A DNA stretch of 64,000 nucleotides from Gammaproteobacteria bacterium (GTDB taxonomy: Bacteria; Pseudomonadota; Gammaproteobacteria; Thiohalomonadales; Thiohalomonadaceae), in contig JALOAT010000016.1 in the NCBI GenBank assembly GCA_023228645.1, forward strand, positions 1 to 64,000. Reading direction: 5' to 3'. Position numbers and translations under genes: made by a program. Position 1 is the first letter of the stretch, and each line of letters begins with the position of its first letter. The notes under the pieces are model-generated. The model was not told where the DNA came from, searched no databases, and worked only from the letters and a program-made list of their open reading frames with translations. Shown piece after piece: positions 36,704 to 44,697 of the stretch.

Positions 36704-37861
36704 TCAGGTCAGCTCGCCCGGCTCGAAGAGCCTGCCATGCAGGGCGATGGCATAGCGGTCGGTCATGCCCGCCACGTAGTCCGCCACGGCCCGTGCACGC
36801 CCGTGGTCGCCGGCCTGTGCTTCGAGCGCACGCACATGTTGTTGGTGCTCGGGGGGCAGCAGCCGTGGGGTGGTGAAAAAGGCCTCGAACAGGTCCTTCA
36901 TCACCTTGTGTGCCTTGAACGTCATGCGCAGCACGCGGTAGTGCTGATAGAGCTCCTGGCGCAAAAAGCGTTTCAGCGCCCGGTGTTCCTCCGCCTGCGC
37001 TTCGCCGAAGCCGATGAGCGGCCGCGACAGCGCCCGCACTTCATCCACGTTGGCCGGCGCCGTCTCGGCGAGCCGGTGCTGGCTGTTGGCGATCAGGTCC
37101 ACCACCTGCCGGTTGATCATGCGACGGATGATTTCGTGAACCAGGCGGCGCCCGCCAAGTTTCGGGTGGTTCTCCATGACCACCTGGTATTCACGTTCGA
37201 AGGAAGGCAGCTCGCACAGCTGTTCGATGCTGATGAGACCGGCGCGCAGGCCGTCGTCCAGATCGTGATTGTTGTAGGCGATGGCGTCGGCGATGTTGGC
37301 GATCTGCGCTTCGAGTCCCGGCTGCGTGCTGCTGAGAAAACGCCGACCGAGATCGCCGAGGGTCGCAGCGTGATCACGTGCGCAGTGCTTGAGGATGCCT
37401 TCACGGGTTTCGAAGGTGAGATTCAGCCCGCGGAATTCCGCATAGCGATCCTCCAGTTCGTCGACCACGCGCAGCGACTGGAGATTGTGCTCGAACCCGC
37501 CGTAGGCCGCCATGCACTCGTTGAGGGCGTCCTGACCTGCGTGCCCGAAGGGGGTGTGGCCGAGGTCGTGGGCCAGGGTGATGGCTTCGGTGAGATCTTC
37601 GTTCAGGCGCAGGGCGCGCGCCACGGCGCGACCGATCTGCGCCACTTCGAGGGAATGGGTGAGGCGGGTGCGGAACATGTCCCCCTCATGGTTCACGAAC
37701 ACCTGGGTCTTGTACTCCAGGCGTCGGAAGGCGGAGGAATGGACGATGCGATCGCGGTCGCGCTGAAATTCGCTCCGGTAGGCCGGCGCCGCCTCGGAAA
37801 AACGCCTGCCCCGCGAACGCTCGTCGCATGCGGCATAGGGAGCAAGCGTGGGCGAGGTCAT
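36704..37861 (-). CDS. dgt: Deoxyguanosinetriphosphate triphosphohydrolase-like protein
   Basis: A 385-residue HD-domain enzyme that hydrolyses dNTPs to deoxynucleoside and triphosphate. The opening SRGRRFSEAAPAYRSEFQRD and the FRRLEYKTQVF motif are typical, and the metal-binding HD set is seen as RLTHSLEVAQ then AHDLGHTPFGHAG. Length fits the dGTPase-like type 2 family. The ATG overlaps the aroB stop by four bases (ATGA), so it follows aroK-aroB in one transcript. This aroKB-dgt order is common in gammaproteobacteria. Confidence 0.92.
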   Translation of the reverse strand: MTSPTLAPYAACDERSRGRRFSEAAPAYRSEFQRDRDRIVHSSAFRRLEYKTQVFVNHEGDMFRTRLTHSLEVAQIGRAVARALRLNEDLTEAITLAHDLGHTPFGHAGQDALNECMAAYGGFEHNLQSLRVVDELEDRYAEFRGLNLTFETREGILKHCARDHAATLGDLGRRFLSSTQPGLEAQIANIADAIAYNNHDLDDGLRAGLISIEQLCELPSFEREYQVVMENHPKLGGRRLVHEIIRRMINRQVVDLIANSQHRLAETAPANVDEVRALSRPLIGFGEAQAEEHRALKRFLRQELYQHYRVLRMTFKAHKVMKDLFEAFFTTPRLLPPEHQQHVRALEAQAGDHGRARAVADYVAGMTDRYAIALHGRLFEPGELT

Positions 37862-38940
37862 GGCGCGCCGTGTGCCTCGAGGGTCGCGGTGATCTGCGCT
37901 GCGGTCGCCTCGGCCGTGATCACCGCTTTGCCGATGCCCTTGAGCAGCACCAGACGCAGCAGGCCGTCCTGGACCTTCTTGTCCACGGCCATCAGTTCGA
38001 GGAAGCGACGACTGTCGATTTCCGCGGGCGCCACCGTGGGCAGGCCGGCGCGCCCCATCAAGGACACGATGCGCTCCAGGTCCGCGTTGGTGAGCCAGCC
38101 CAGGCGCGCGGACAACTGGCCGGCGAGCACCATGCCGGTGCCGACCGCTTCACCATGCAGCCAGGCGCCGTAACCCATGCCGGTCTCGATGGCATGACCG
38201 AAGGTGTGGCCCAGGTTCAACAGGGCGCGGGCGCCGGCTTCGGTCTCATCCTCGGCAACGATGGCGGCCTTGTCGCGGCAGGAGCGTTCGATGGCGTAGG
38301 CCAGGGCCTCGGGATCGCGGGCCAGCAGGCGATCGAGGTTGCCGTCGAGCCAGTCGAAGAACGCGGGGTCATTGATGAGGCCGTACTTGATCACCTCGGC
38401 AAGCCCCGCCTGCAACTGGCGGTCGTCGAGCGTGTTCAGGGTATCGGTGTCGGCGATGACGCACTGTGGCTGGTGGAAGGCGCCGATCATGTTCTTGCCC
38501 AGCGGATGGTTCACGCCGGTCTTGCCACCGACGGACGAATCCACTTGCGACAGTAGCGTGGTCGGTACCTGGATGAAGGCCACGCCGCGCTGATAGCACG
38601 CGGCGGCAAAGCCGGTGAGATCGCCGATGACCCCGCCACCCAGTGCCACCAGCGTGCAACGGCGGTCGAAACGTCGCTCCAGCAGGCGATCGAATACCGC
38701 GTTCAGGGTGTCGAGGGTCTTGAATTCCTCACCGTCGGGGAGGATCAGGTGCTCGACCTGGTAGTCGCCGAGCCCCGCGAGCAGCCTGTCGAGGTAGAGC
38801 GGTGCGACCGTTTCATTGGTCACCACCAGCACTTGGCGGCCACGGATGTGCGGACCGATGAGTTCGGCACGGCCAAGGAGGCCGGAGCCGATATGGATGG
38901 GGTAACTGCGTTCCCCGAGTTCGACGCGGAGTGTTTTCAT
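37858..38940 (-). CDS. aroB: 3-dehydroquinate synthase
   Basis: A 360-residue NAD- and Zn-dependent enzyme that converts DAHP to 3-dehydroquinate, the second step of the shikimate pathway. The NAD-binding GGGVIGDLTGFAAA stretch, the QVPTTLLSQVDSSVGGKTGVN motif and the zinc-ligand HTFGHAIE motif are all visible. The ATG at 38940 (MKTLRVELGERSYPI) gives the family length of about 360. It lies 50 bases after aroK in the same direction and overlaps dgt by four bases. Confidence 0.96.
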   Translation of the reverse strand: MKTLRVELGERSYPIHIGSGLLGRAELIGPHIRGRQVLVVTNETVAPLYLDRLLAGLGDYQVEHLILPDGEEFKTLDTLNAVFDRLLERRFDRRCTLVALGGGVIGDLTGFAAACYQRGVAFIQVPTTLLSQVDSSVGGKTGVNHPLGKNMIGAFHQPQCVIADTDTLNTLDDRQLQAGLAEVIKYGLINDPAFFDWLDGNLDRLLARDPEALAYAIERSCRDKAAIVAEDETEAGARALLNLGHTFGHAIETGMGYGAWLHGEAVGTGMVLAGQLSARLGWLTNADLERIVSLMGRAGLPTVAPAEIDSRRFLELMAVDKKVQDGLLRLVLLKGIGKAVITAEATAAQITATLEAHGAP

Positions 38941-38990
38941 GGGACCAACCTGCGGAATGCCGCAACTATAGCGGATCCCGCGAGTGGTCG

Positions 38991-39524
38991 TCATGCGCCG
39001 GCGTGCTTCGCTTCGACCTCAAGGCGCCAGAGGATTTCACGGATGACCGAGCGTACGGAGCGGTCATCCGTGTAAACGATGATATGTGCGACCTCGCGGT
39101 ACAAGGGGTCGCGCACGGCCATGATTTCTTCGAGGCGCTTTTTCGGATCGGCGGTTTGCAGCAGCGGCCGGTTTTTGTCCCGGGCGGTACGCCGCAGCAG
39201 TTGCTCGATGGTGGCGTAGAGATAGATCACCACGCCGCGTTCGCGGAGGCACTGACGGTTTTCTCCGCCGAGCACCGCCCCGCCACCGGTCGCAAGCACG
39301 AGGTCGTCTTCGCGCGTCAGTTGGTCGATGACCTCGCGCTCCCGTTTGCGAAAGCCTTCCTCTCCTTCGATGTCGAAAATCAGGGGGATGCTCGCGCCGG
39401 TCCGGCGGACGATCTCGTGGTCGGTGTCCTTGAACTCTTTGTGCAAGGCGAGCGCCAGCTGGCGACCGATGGTCGTCTTGCCGGCGCCCATGGGACCCAC
39501 CAGAAAAAGGCGGCTAAGATTCAC
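38991..39524 (-). CDS. aroK: Shikimate kinase I
   Basis: A 177-residue P-loop kinase that phosphorylates shikimate to shikimate 3-phosphate. Walker A is GPMGAGKTTIG (residues 10-20), the shikimate-binding DTDHEI and the GGGAVL loop follow, and the lid has RPLL. The start is GTG; no convincing ATG exists nearer than the P-loop. It follows pilQ with 22 bases between and precedes aroB, the usual pilQ-aroK-aroB arrangement. Confidence 0.95.
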   Translation of the reverse strand: MNLSRLFLVGPMGAGKTTIGRQLALALHKEFKDTDHEIVRRTGASIPLIFDIEGEEGFRKREREVIDQLTREDDLVLATGGGAVLGGENRQCLRERGVVIYLYATIEQLLRRTARDKNRPLLQTADPKKRLEEIMAVRDPLYREVAHIIVYTDDRSVRSVIREILWRLEVEAKHAGA

Positions 39525-39546
39525 GCGCGTGCGTCCAGCCCGCGGT

Positions 39547-41673
39547 TCATTGCAGCTCGGCCCGCAGTCCTTCCTTGAGGACCTTGGGCGTCACGAAGAT
39601 GAGCAGCTCGGCCTTGTCGTTGACCTTCTGCGTGGAGCGGAACAGGGCGCCGAGCAGGGGGATGTCACCGAGCAGTGGCACCTTGGTCACGCTCTCGGTG
39701 CGTGACTGTTCATAGATGCCACCGAGCACGACCGTGTCGCCGTTCTCGACCAGTACCTGGGTCTCCACCGCGCGCGTATCCACCGACGGCACACCGGCGA
39801 AGATCTGGCCGACACTGTCCTTGTTCACCACCAGGTCCATGATAACCCGATCATCCGGGGTGATCTGGGGGGTGACTTCGAGCGACAGCACGGCCTTCTT
39901 GAAGGAAACGCTGGTGGCACCGCTCGAACTGGCCTCCAGGTACGGGATGTCCACGCCCTGTTCAATCAGCGCCTTCTTCTGGTTGGCGGTGACCACGCGC
40001 GGACTGGAGACCAGTTCACCACGACCTTCGCTCTGCATCGCGGACAGCTCCAGGTCCACGAGGTAGTCGGAGCCGAGGATGGCCAGGGCGATGGAACCCG
40101 CCGCCGGCACCGGAAGATTCACGTTGAGGCGCTGGTTGAGCGGCGGCAGATCGACCGACGGGTCGAACACGTCACGACCGGCGCCGATGTTGTCGAGGCC
40201 GCTGCCGATCGTCTGGTCCGCACCCGACAGACTGCCGGTGGTGGTGGTGAGCCCTCGGCCGCCGTTGCGTCCCACGTATGTCGTGCCGAACCGCGTACCA
40301 AGGCTCTTGCTGAAATCATCATTGGCGATGACGATGCGCGATTCGATGAGCACCTGGCGCACCGGCACGTCGAGGCGGACCAGTACCCGGCGGATCTCCT
40401 CCAGCTTCTCTGCCGTGTCGAGTACCATGAGCGTGTTGGTGCGCTCGTCGATGGTGATGTTGCCGCGGTTGGAAAGCAGCGAATTCTGCTCGGCCTTGAG
40501 CAGTGCCGCGATTTCCGACGCCTTGGCATAGTTGATGTCGAAGAATTCCGTATGGAGCGGCGCCAGTTCGGTGAGCTGCTGCTGCGCCTCCAACTCCAGC
40601 TTCTCACGGGCAGCGAGTTCCTCGCTCGGTGCAATGAGCACCACGTTGCCGTTCTTGCGCATGCCCAGCCCCTTGGACTTCAGGATGATGTCCATAGCCT
40701 GATCCCAGGGCACGTTCTTGAGACGCAGGGTGATGTTGCCGCGCACGGTGTCCGACGCGACGATGTTGAGGCCGGTGAAATCGCCGATCAGCTGAAGCAC
40801 GGCACGCACGTCGATGTTCTGAAAATTGAGCGACAGCTTCTCGCCCGTGTATTCGTCTTTCTTTCGAGCGGCCTTCTGGGCCGGCGTGACCGGTCGTACA
40901 TCAATGGTGTAGACGTTGCCGACCTGGAAGGCCAAATGCTCATAATCGCCTTCGGGCGTGATGACCAACCGCGCATGGCCATCGCGATTGTCGCTGTCGA
41001 TGGTCTTTACCGGTGTCGCGAAGTCGGTCACGTCCAGTCGACGGATGAGGGCCTCCGGCAACCGTGCGCCGAAGAAGTCGAGAACCAGATTGCGCCCGCG
41101 GGACTGCAGATCGGCCGTTACCGACGGGCTCGAAAGGGTGACCACGATACGCCCCGTTGCATTGTCACCGCGGTGGAAATCGACCGCCGTGATCTCCGTG
41201 CCTGTCGCCGCGCTTTCGCCCACCCCGGCGGCGCCAGCCGAAACCGGAGCGGTGACAGTAGCCGGGGAACCGGCGGTACCCAGTGAAACGTGCACCAGGT
41301 TGTTCTGCACCCGGATATCGTAGGGAACTACGCGTTCAAGGCCGACCACCAGGCGCGTGCGGTTGGCCGCCTGCGCGGCACGGATGTTGAAGGCCACACC
41401 ACCCGCCAACTGCTGCACCTTCGGAAGGTTCCCCATGCTCGTGTCCGGCAGGTCGATGGCGAGTCTCGGTGGGCTGTCGAGCGTAAATGCCATGGGCGTC
41501 GGTGCAGGCCCGGAAAACGTGAACGTCAACTCCGCTTGGCTACCGCTGACCGATAGGTAACTGACATCTTGCAGGGTCACCGACTGCGCCGATGCGGAGA
41601 CTGACACCGCGAGCGAACCCGCGATGAAGCCACAAGCAAGCATCCAGCGCATGAGGGAACAGGCAGTTTTCAT
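39547..41673 (-). CDS. pilQ: Type IV pilus secretin
   Basis: A 708-residue outer-membrane secretin through which the type IV pilus passes. After a signal peptide (MRWMLACGFIAGSLAVSVSASA), two AMIN domains that bind peptidoglycan are seen (from VTLQDVSYLSVSG and ITAVDFHRGDNATG), followed by secretin/TonB N-terminal and N1 domains (LNFQNIDVRAVLQLI) and the C-terminal secretin domain ending with VPLLGDIPLLGALFR. The ATG at 41673 has GAGGAAAAG upstream; an alternative ATG at 41694 overlaps pilP by four bases (ATGA). Last gene of pilMNOPQ. Confidence 0.95.
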   Translation of the reverse strand: MKTACSLMRWMLACGFIAGSLAVSVSASAQSVTLQDVSYLSVSGSQAELTFTFSGPAPTPMAFTLDSPPRLAIDLPDTSMGNLPKVQQLAGGVAFNIRAAQAANRTRLVVGLERVVPYDIRVQNNLVHVSLGTAGSPATVTAPVSAGAAGVGESAATGTEITAVDFHRGDNATGRIVVTLSSPSVTADLQSRGRNLVLDFFGARLPEALIRRLDVTDFATPVKTIDSDNRDGHARLVITPEGDYEHLAFQVGNVYTIDVRPVTPAQKAARKKDEYTGEKLSLNFQNIDVRAVLQLIGDFTGLNIVASDTVRGNITLRLKNVPWDQAMDIILKSKGLGMRKNGNVVLIAPSEELAAREKLELEAQQQLTELAPLHTEFFDINYAKASEIAALLKAEQNSLLSNRGNITIDERTNTLMVLDTAEKLEEIRRVLVRLDVPVRQVLIESRIVIANDDFSKSLGTRFGTTYVGRNGGRGLTTTTGSLSGADQTIGSGLDNIGAGRDVFDPSVDLPPLNQRLNVNLPVPAAGSIALAILGSDYLVDLELSAMQSEGRGELVSSPRVVTANQKKALIEQGVDIPYLEASSSGATSVSFKKAVLSLEVTPQITPDDRVIMDLVVNKDSVGQIFAGVPSVDTRAVETQVLVENGDTVVLGGIYEQSRTESVTKVPLLGDIPLLGALFRSTQKVNDKAELLIFVTPKVLKEGLRAELQ

Positions 41674-41690
41674 TGTTCTTTTCCTCGAAT

Positions 41691-42236
41691 TCATTCGGCG
41701 ATCACGAGCGCAGCGTCTCGCTTGATCCAACCGCCTAGCCCGTCGGGGATGATTTCTTCGATATCGAGCTTGGTCTCGCTGATGCGCACGACCTTGCCGT
41801 AGTTCTGCCCCAGGTGGTTTCCAACCCGGACACTGTGCACCAGATTGTCCGGCGCCTTGATGATCGCCCAGACCTCGTTCTCCCGTTCAAGGATGCCGGA
41901 AAACTCGAGACCATCGAGCGGGAATTGCTCCAAGGCCTCTTTGTAACGTTCCGTGTCCGGGCGCAAACCGTCCGGTCCCGCCGAGGCATCGGACAGCATG
42001 GCGGATTGGCGAGGCAAAAAGGGATCGTGCTTTTCGGCGGAGGCGTAGGCATAGGTCTCCGACACCTCGAACTCCGGCAACGGCGAAATATGCCCGGCGG
42101 GGCGCGCCTTGACCTCCCGCACATAGGTGTAGAGATCGTCGTGATCACTACTTGAACAAGCCACTGTCAGCATGGATGCCATGACGACAAGGAGCGGCCC
42201 GAGTATCGGCCTGAAAGGATTCTGAAACCTCTTCAT
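41691..42236 (-). CDS. pilP: Type IV pilus inner-membrane lipoprotein PilP
   Basis: A 181-residue lipoprotein that links the PilMNO inner-membrane complex to the PilQ secretin. The signal peptide ends at a lipobox with cysteine (LTVACSSSD). A proline-rich linker (ARPAGHISPLPEFE) precedes the compact beta domain (LDGLEFSGILERENEVWAIIKAP...GQNYGKVVRI), which binds the PilQ N0 domain. Length matches Pseudomonas PilP (about 174). 23 bases separate it from pilO. Confidence 0.94.
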   Translation of the reverse strand: MKRFQNPFRPILGPLLVVMASMLTVACSSSDHDDLYTYVREVKARPAGHISPLPEFEVSETYAYASAEKHDPFLPRQSAMLSDASAGPDGLRPDTERYKEALEQFPLDGLEFSGILERENEVWAIIKAPDNLVHSVRVGNHLGQNYGKVVRISETKLDIEEIIPDGLGGWIKRDAALVIAE

Positions 42237-42259
42237 AAATGCCCCAGTGGCGACCGTGC

Positions 42260-42901
42260 TTAACGTCTCTTGCCCTTCTTGCCCTTCTCCGCCGCCTGCT
42301 TCGCGGCGATTTCATCCGCGGCCAGATAGCGGTACGTCTTCGCCGTGGCGACCATGACCAATCCTTCCGACTTGCCCCCTGCCGTCTTGATCGTGATGTC
42401 CTGCAAGGTCACGATGCGCGGCAGTGCCGCCACACCACTGGCGAATGCACCAAATGCGTGGTAGCCGCCGGTAACCTGTATCGCGATCGGCAGTTCCGCA
42501 TAGAACTCGTGGGGCGTCTCCCTGTCCGGCTTGAACAAATCGAATGTCAGCCCAGCGCCCAGTCCCGTCTGGCTGATGTCTATCAAGAGGTCTTCGACTT
42601 CGGTCTTGCTTGGCAGCTGTCGCAACATGGTGCCGAAGGACTCTTCCATTTCCTTCATCTGTTGCTTGTAGGCGTCGAGTGCAACGGCCTTGCTTTGCTT
42701 GCCCTCGAAATCGGTTTTCAGGGTCTGCTCCATCGCGACCGCCCGCGCCAGTTCCTCACGCAGGCCTTGAATGTGCAGGAAATACCCGAGTGCCAGAACC
42801 ACCGCGCAAAGCACCGCTATCAAGATCGCCTTGACGGCCACGGGCCACGTGCCGATGGCCTTGAAGTCAAGCTGGTTGAGGTTGGAAAGATCGAGGGCCA
42901 T
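42260..42901 (-). CDS. pilO: Type IV pilus inner-membrane protein PilO
   Basis: A 213-residue bitopic membrane protein. One transmembrane helix (about residues 23-45, VAVKAILIAVLCAVVLALGYFL) is followed by a periplasmic coiled coil and a ferredoxin-like domain (ITGG...YHAFGAFASGVAALPRIVTLQDI). PilO pairs with PilN to form the alignment subcomplex. The ATG at 42901 (MALDLSNLNQLDF) matches the family N-terminus. It starts 8 bases after pilN, and the C-terminus is lysine-rich. Confidence 0.94.
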   Translation of the reverse strand: MALDLSNLNQLDFKAIGTWPVAVKAILIAVLCAVVLALGYFLHIQGLREELARAVAMEQTLKTDFEGKQSKAVALDAYKQQMKEMEESFGTMLRQLPSKTEVEDLLIDISQTGLGAGLTFDLFKPDRETPHEFYAELPIAIQVTGGYHAFGAFASGVAALPRIVTLQDITIKTAGGKSEGLVMVATAKTYRYLAADEIAAKQAAEKGKKGKRR

Positions 42902-42909
42902 AGTGCTGG

Positions 42910-43452
42910 TCACTTGGTGGCTTGATCGGACTGGGTAACGCGCAGCTTGAACTTGCGGCTGCCGTTGTTCTGGGCCTGGATGATCTCCAGCACCGGATTT
43001 TCCAGCCACGGCGAGGCATCGAGATTACGCATGAGTGTAGAAACGCGGGCATTGGACTGGGCCATGCCTTCGATGCTGAGCGTACGGCCTTTCTGCACCA
43101 AGCCGGTCAGATAAAGGCCGTCCGGGGTTGCCGTAACGAGTTCATCAAACACATGGACGACTGCCGGCCGTCCACGCTGGAGCTGTTCGATCACCTTCAT
43201 GCGAGCGACCAACTGCTCCTTGGCCAGTTCGAGATCCTTGATTTCCTTGATCTGTCCCTCGACTGTCCTGATCTCCGCCTGAAGAAACTGGTTTCGCGCG
43301 TTCTGATTGTCAATGGCGCCGCTTACCTGGACGTGAACGAGCGCGATCACCAGCACCATCAGGACGGCAGCACCACCTGCCAGGGCGGCAAACTCCTTCT
43401 GCTTCTGCTTGCGGAGCTCTGCTCGCCAGGGGAGAAGATTGATGCGCGCCAT
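42910..43452 (-). CDS. pilN: Type IV pilus inner-membrane protein PilN
   Basis: A 180-residue bitopic membrane protein. The cytoplasmic N-terminal peptide ARINLLPWR, which docks into PilM, is at residues 2-10. A transmembrane helix (about residues 26-46, AGGAAVLMVLVIALVHVQV) and a periplasmic coiled coil plus ferredoxin-like domain follow. The ATG at 43452 shares one base with the pilM stop (TGATG), so translation is coupled. Confidence 0.95.
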   Translation of the reverse strand: MARINLLPWRAELRKQKQKEFAALAGGAAVLMVLVIALVHVQVSGAIDNQNARNQFLQAEIRTVEGQIKEIKDLELAKEQLVARMKVIEQLQRGRPAVVHVFDELVTATPDGLYLTGLVQKGRTLSIEGMAQSNARVSTLMRNLDASPWLENPVLEIIQAQNNGSRKFKLRVTQSDQATK

Positions 43453-44522
43453 CAGTCGAAACTCCGCAACGCCAGGCCGCACGCGATCATCAGTGCGGGA
43501 GCATCATTGTTGAGGACCTGGGCCTTGATGCGCGGCGCCACCGTCATGTGGGTGAACGGATTGGCGACCGATGTGGGAATGCCCAGCTTGCCCTCGATGA
43601 GTTCGCCCACGCCGGGGATGGACGAACTGCCGCCGGCCAGGACGATGTAGTCCACGTGGTTGTACTGGCTGGAAGAGAAGAAGAACTGCAGCGAACGGCT
43701 GACCTGTTGGGCCATCGCCTCCTTGAACGGCTCCAGCACCTCCGGCAGGTAATTGTCGGGCAGTCCGCCCTGACGCTTGGCCATACCGGCTTCCTCATAG
43801 GAAAGGCCGTAGCGACGCTGGATCTCTTCAGTGAGCTGTTTGCCGCCGAAAATCTGTTCGCGGGTGTAGATGGTCTTGAGATCGTGCAGAACGTTCAGGG
43901 TGGTCATGGTCGCACCCACGTCGACCACCGCGATGGTCTTGTCCATGCCCTGTTCCGGCATCTGGTCAGCGATGAGAGCAAACGCATTCTCCATCGCGTA
44001 GGCTTCCACATCGATGATCTTCGCGGTCAGCCCGGCCAGTTCGATGGCGGCGACGCGCACATCCACGTTCTCGCTACGCGAGGCGGCGAGCAGGACATCC
44101 ACGCTGTCCGGGTCATCCTTGGCCGGACCCAGGACTTCGAAATCGATGTTCACTTCCTCGAGCGGATAGGGAATGTATTGATCCGCTTCGAGCTGGATCT
44201 GGACCTCCATGTCGTCGCCGGAGAGGTTGGCCGGCATGGAGATGACCTTGGTGATGACCGCTGAACCCGACACCGCGGCAGCGGCCAGTTTCACGCGTGT
44301 ACCGGACTTCTTGACCGCCCGCCGAATCGCCTCACCAACGCCCTCCATGTCGGCGATGTTCTTCTCTACCACGGAGTTCGCAGGCAACGGCTCCACCGCA
44401 TAGCTTTCCACGCGGTAACGCGGACCGCTCCTGCTCAGTTCGAGCAACTTCACCGCGGTCGTACTGATGTCCAGACCGAGAATCGGCGGACTCTTACGTT
44501 TTAGGGTGGGCAGGCGGAACAT
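43452..44522 (-). CDS. pilM: Type IV pilus assembly protein PilM
   Basis: A 356-residue cytoplasmic actin/FtsA-like ATPase that binds the PilN N-terminal peptide. The phosphate-1 motif is GLDISTTAVKLLELS (residues 17-31), with VVDVGATMTTLNVL and VLAGGSSSIPGV as the phosphate-2 and adenosine motifs. It opens pilMNOPQ; the ATG has an AAGGGA ribosome site and a candidate sigma-70 promoter about 50 bases upstream. It is divergent from mrcA, a common arrangement in gammaproteobacteria. Confidence 0.95.
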   Translation of the reverse strand: MFRLPTLKRKSPPILGLDISTTAVKLLELSRSGPRYRVESYAVEPLPANSVVEKNIADMEGVGEAIRRAVKKSGTRVKLAAAAVSGSAVITKVISMPANLSGDDMEVQIQLEADQYIPYPLEEVNIDFEVLGPAKDDPDSVDVLLAASRSENVDVRVAAIELAGLTAKIIDVEAYAMENAFALIADQMPEQGMDKTIAVVDVGATMTTLNVLHDLKTIYTREQIFGGKQLTEEIQRRYGLSYEEAGMAKRQGGLPDNYLPEVLEPFKEAMAQQVSRSLQFFFSSSQYNHVDYIVLAGGSSSIPGVGELIEGKLGIPTSVANPFTHMTVAPRIKAQVLNNDAPALMIACGLALRSFD

Positions 44523-44569
44523 TTTTCCCTTTAGATATCCGCGGTTAGAGGCAATGCTTGCCGAAGGAC

Positions 44570-44598
44570 ATTAAATACCAGAGTCAAATACGGGTCAA
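44570..44598 (-). promoter_or_regulatory. pilM: Candidate sigma-70 promoter for pilMNOPQ
   Basis: On the minus strand a TTGACC -35 box (44593-44598) is separated by 17 bases from a TTTAAT -10 box (44570-44575). The predicted transcript would start about 40 bases before the pilM ATG. It lies in the 175-base gap between pilM and mrcA. Confidence 0.5.
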
Positions 44599-44697
44599 CA
44601 TGTACTTTCGACCCAGGCGACATAGTGTGATCCGCGTAAACACTTTATACTGGAAGACTTTTCTATACTTGGTGACCCAATTCTCAAAGCTACCAAG

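Noticed and set aside
44664..44669. TATACT as a -10 box for mrcA
   Set aside because: No acceptable -35 box at 16-18 bases upstream (the sequence there is CACTTT), so I do not call a promoter.
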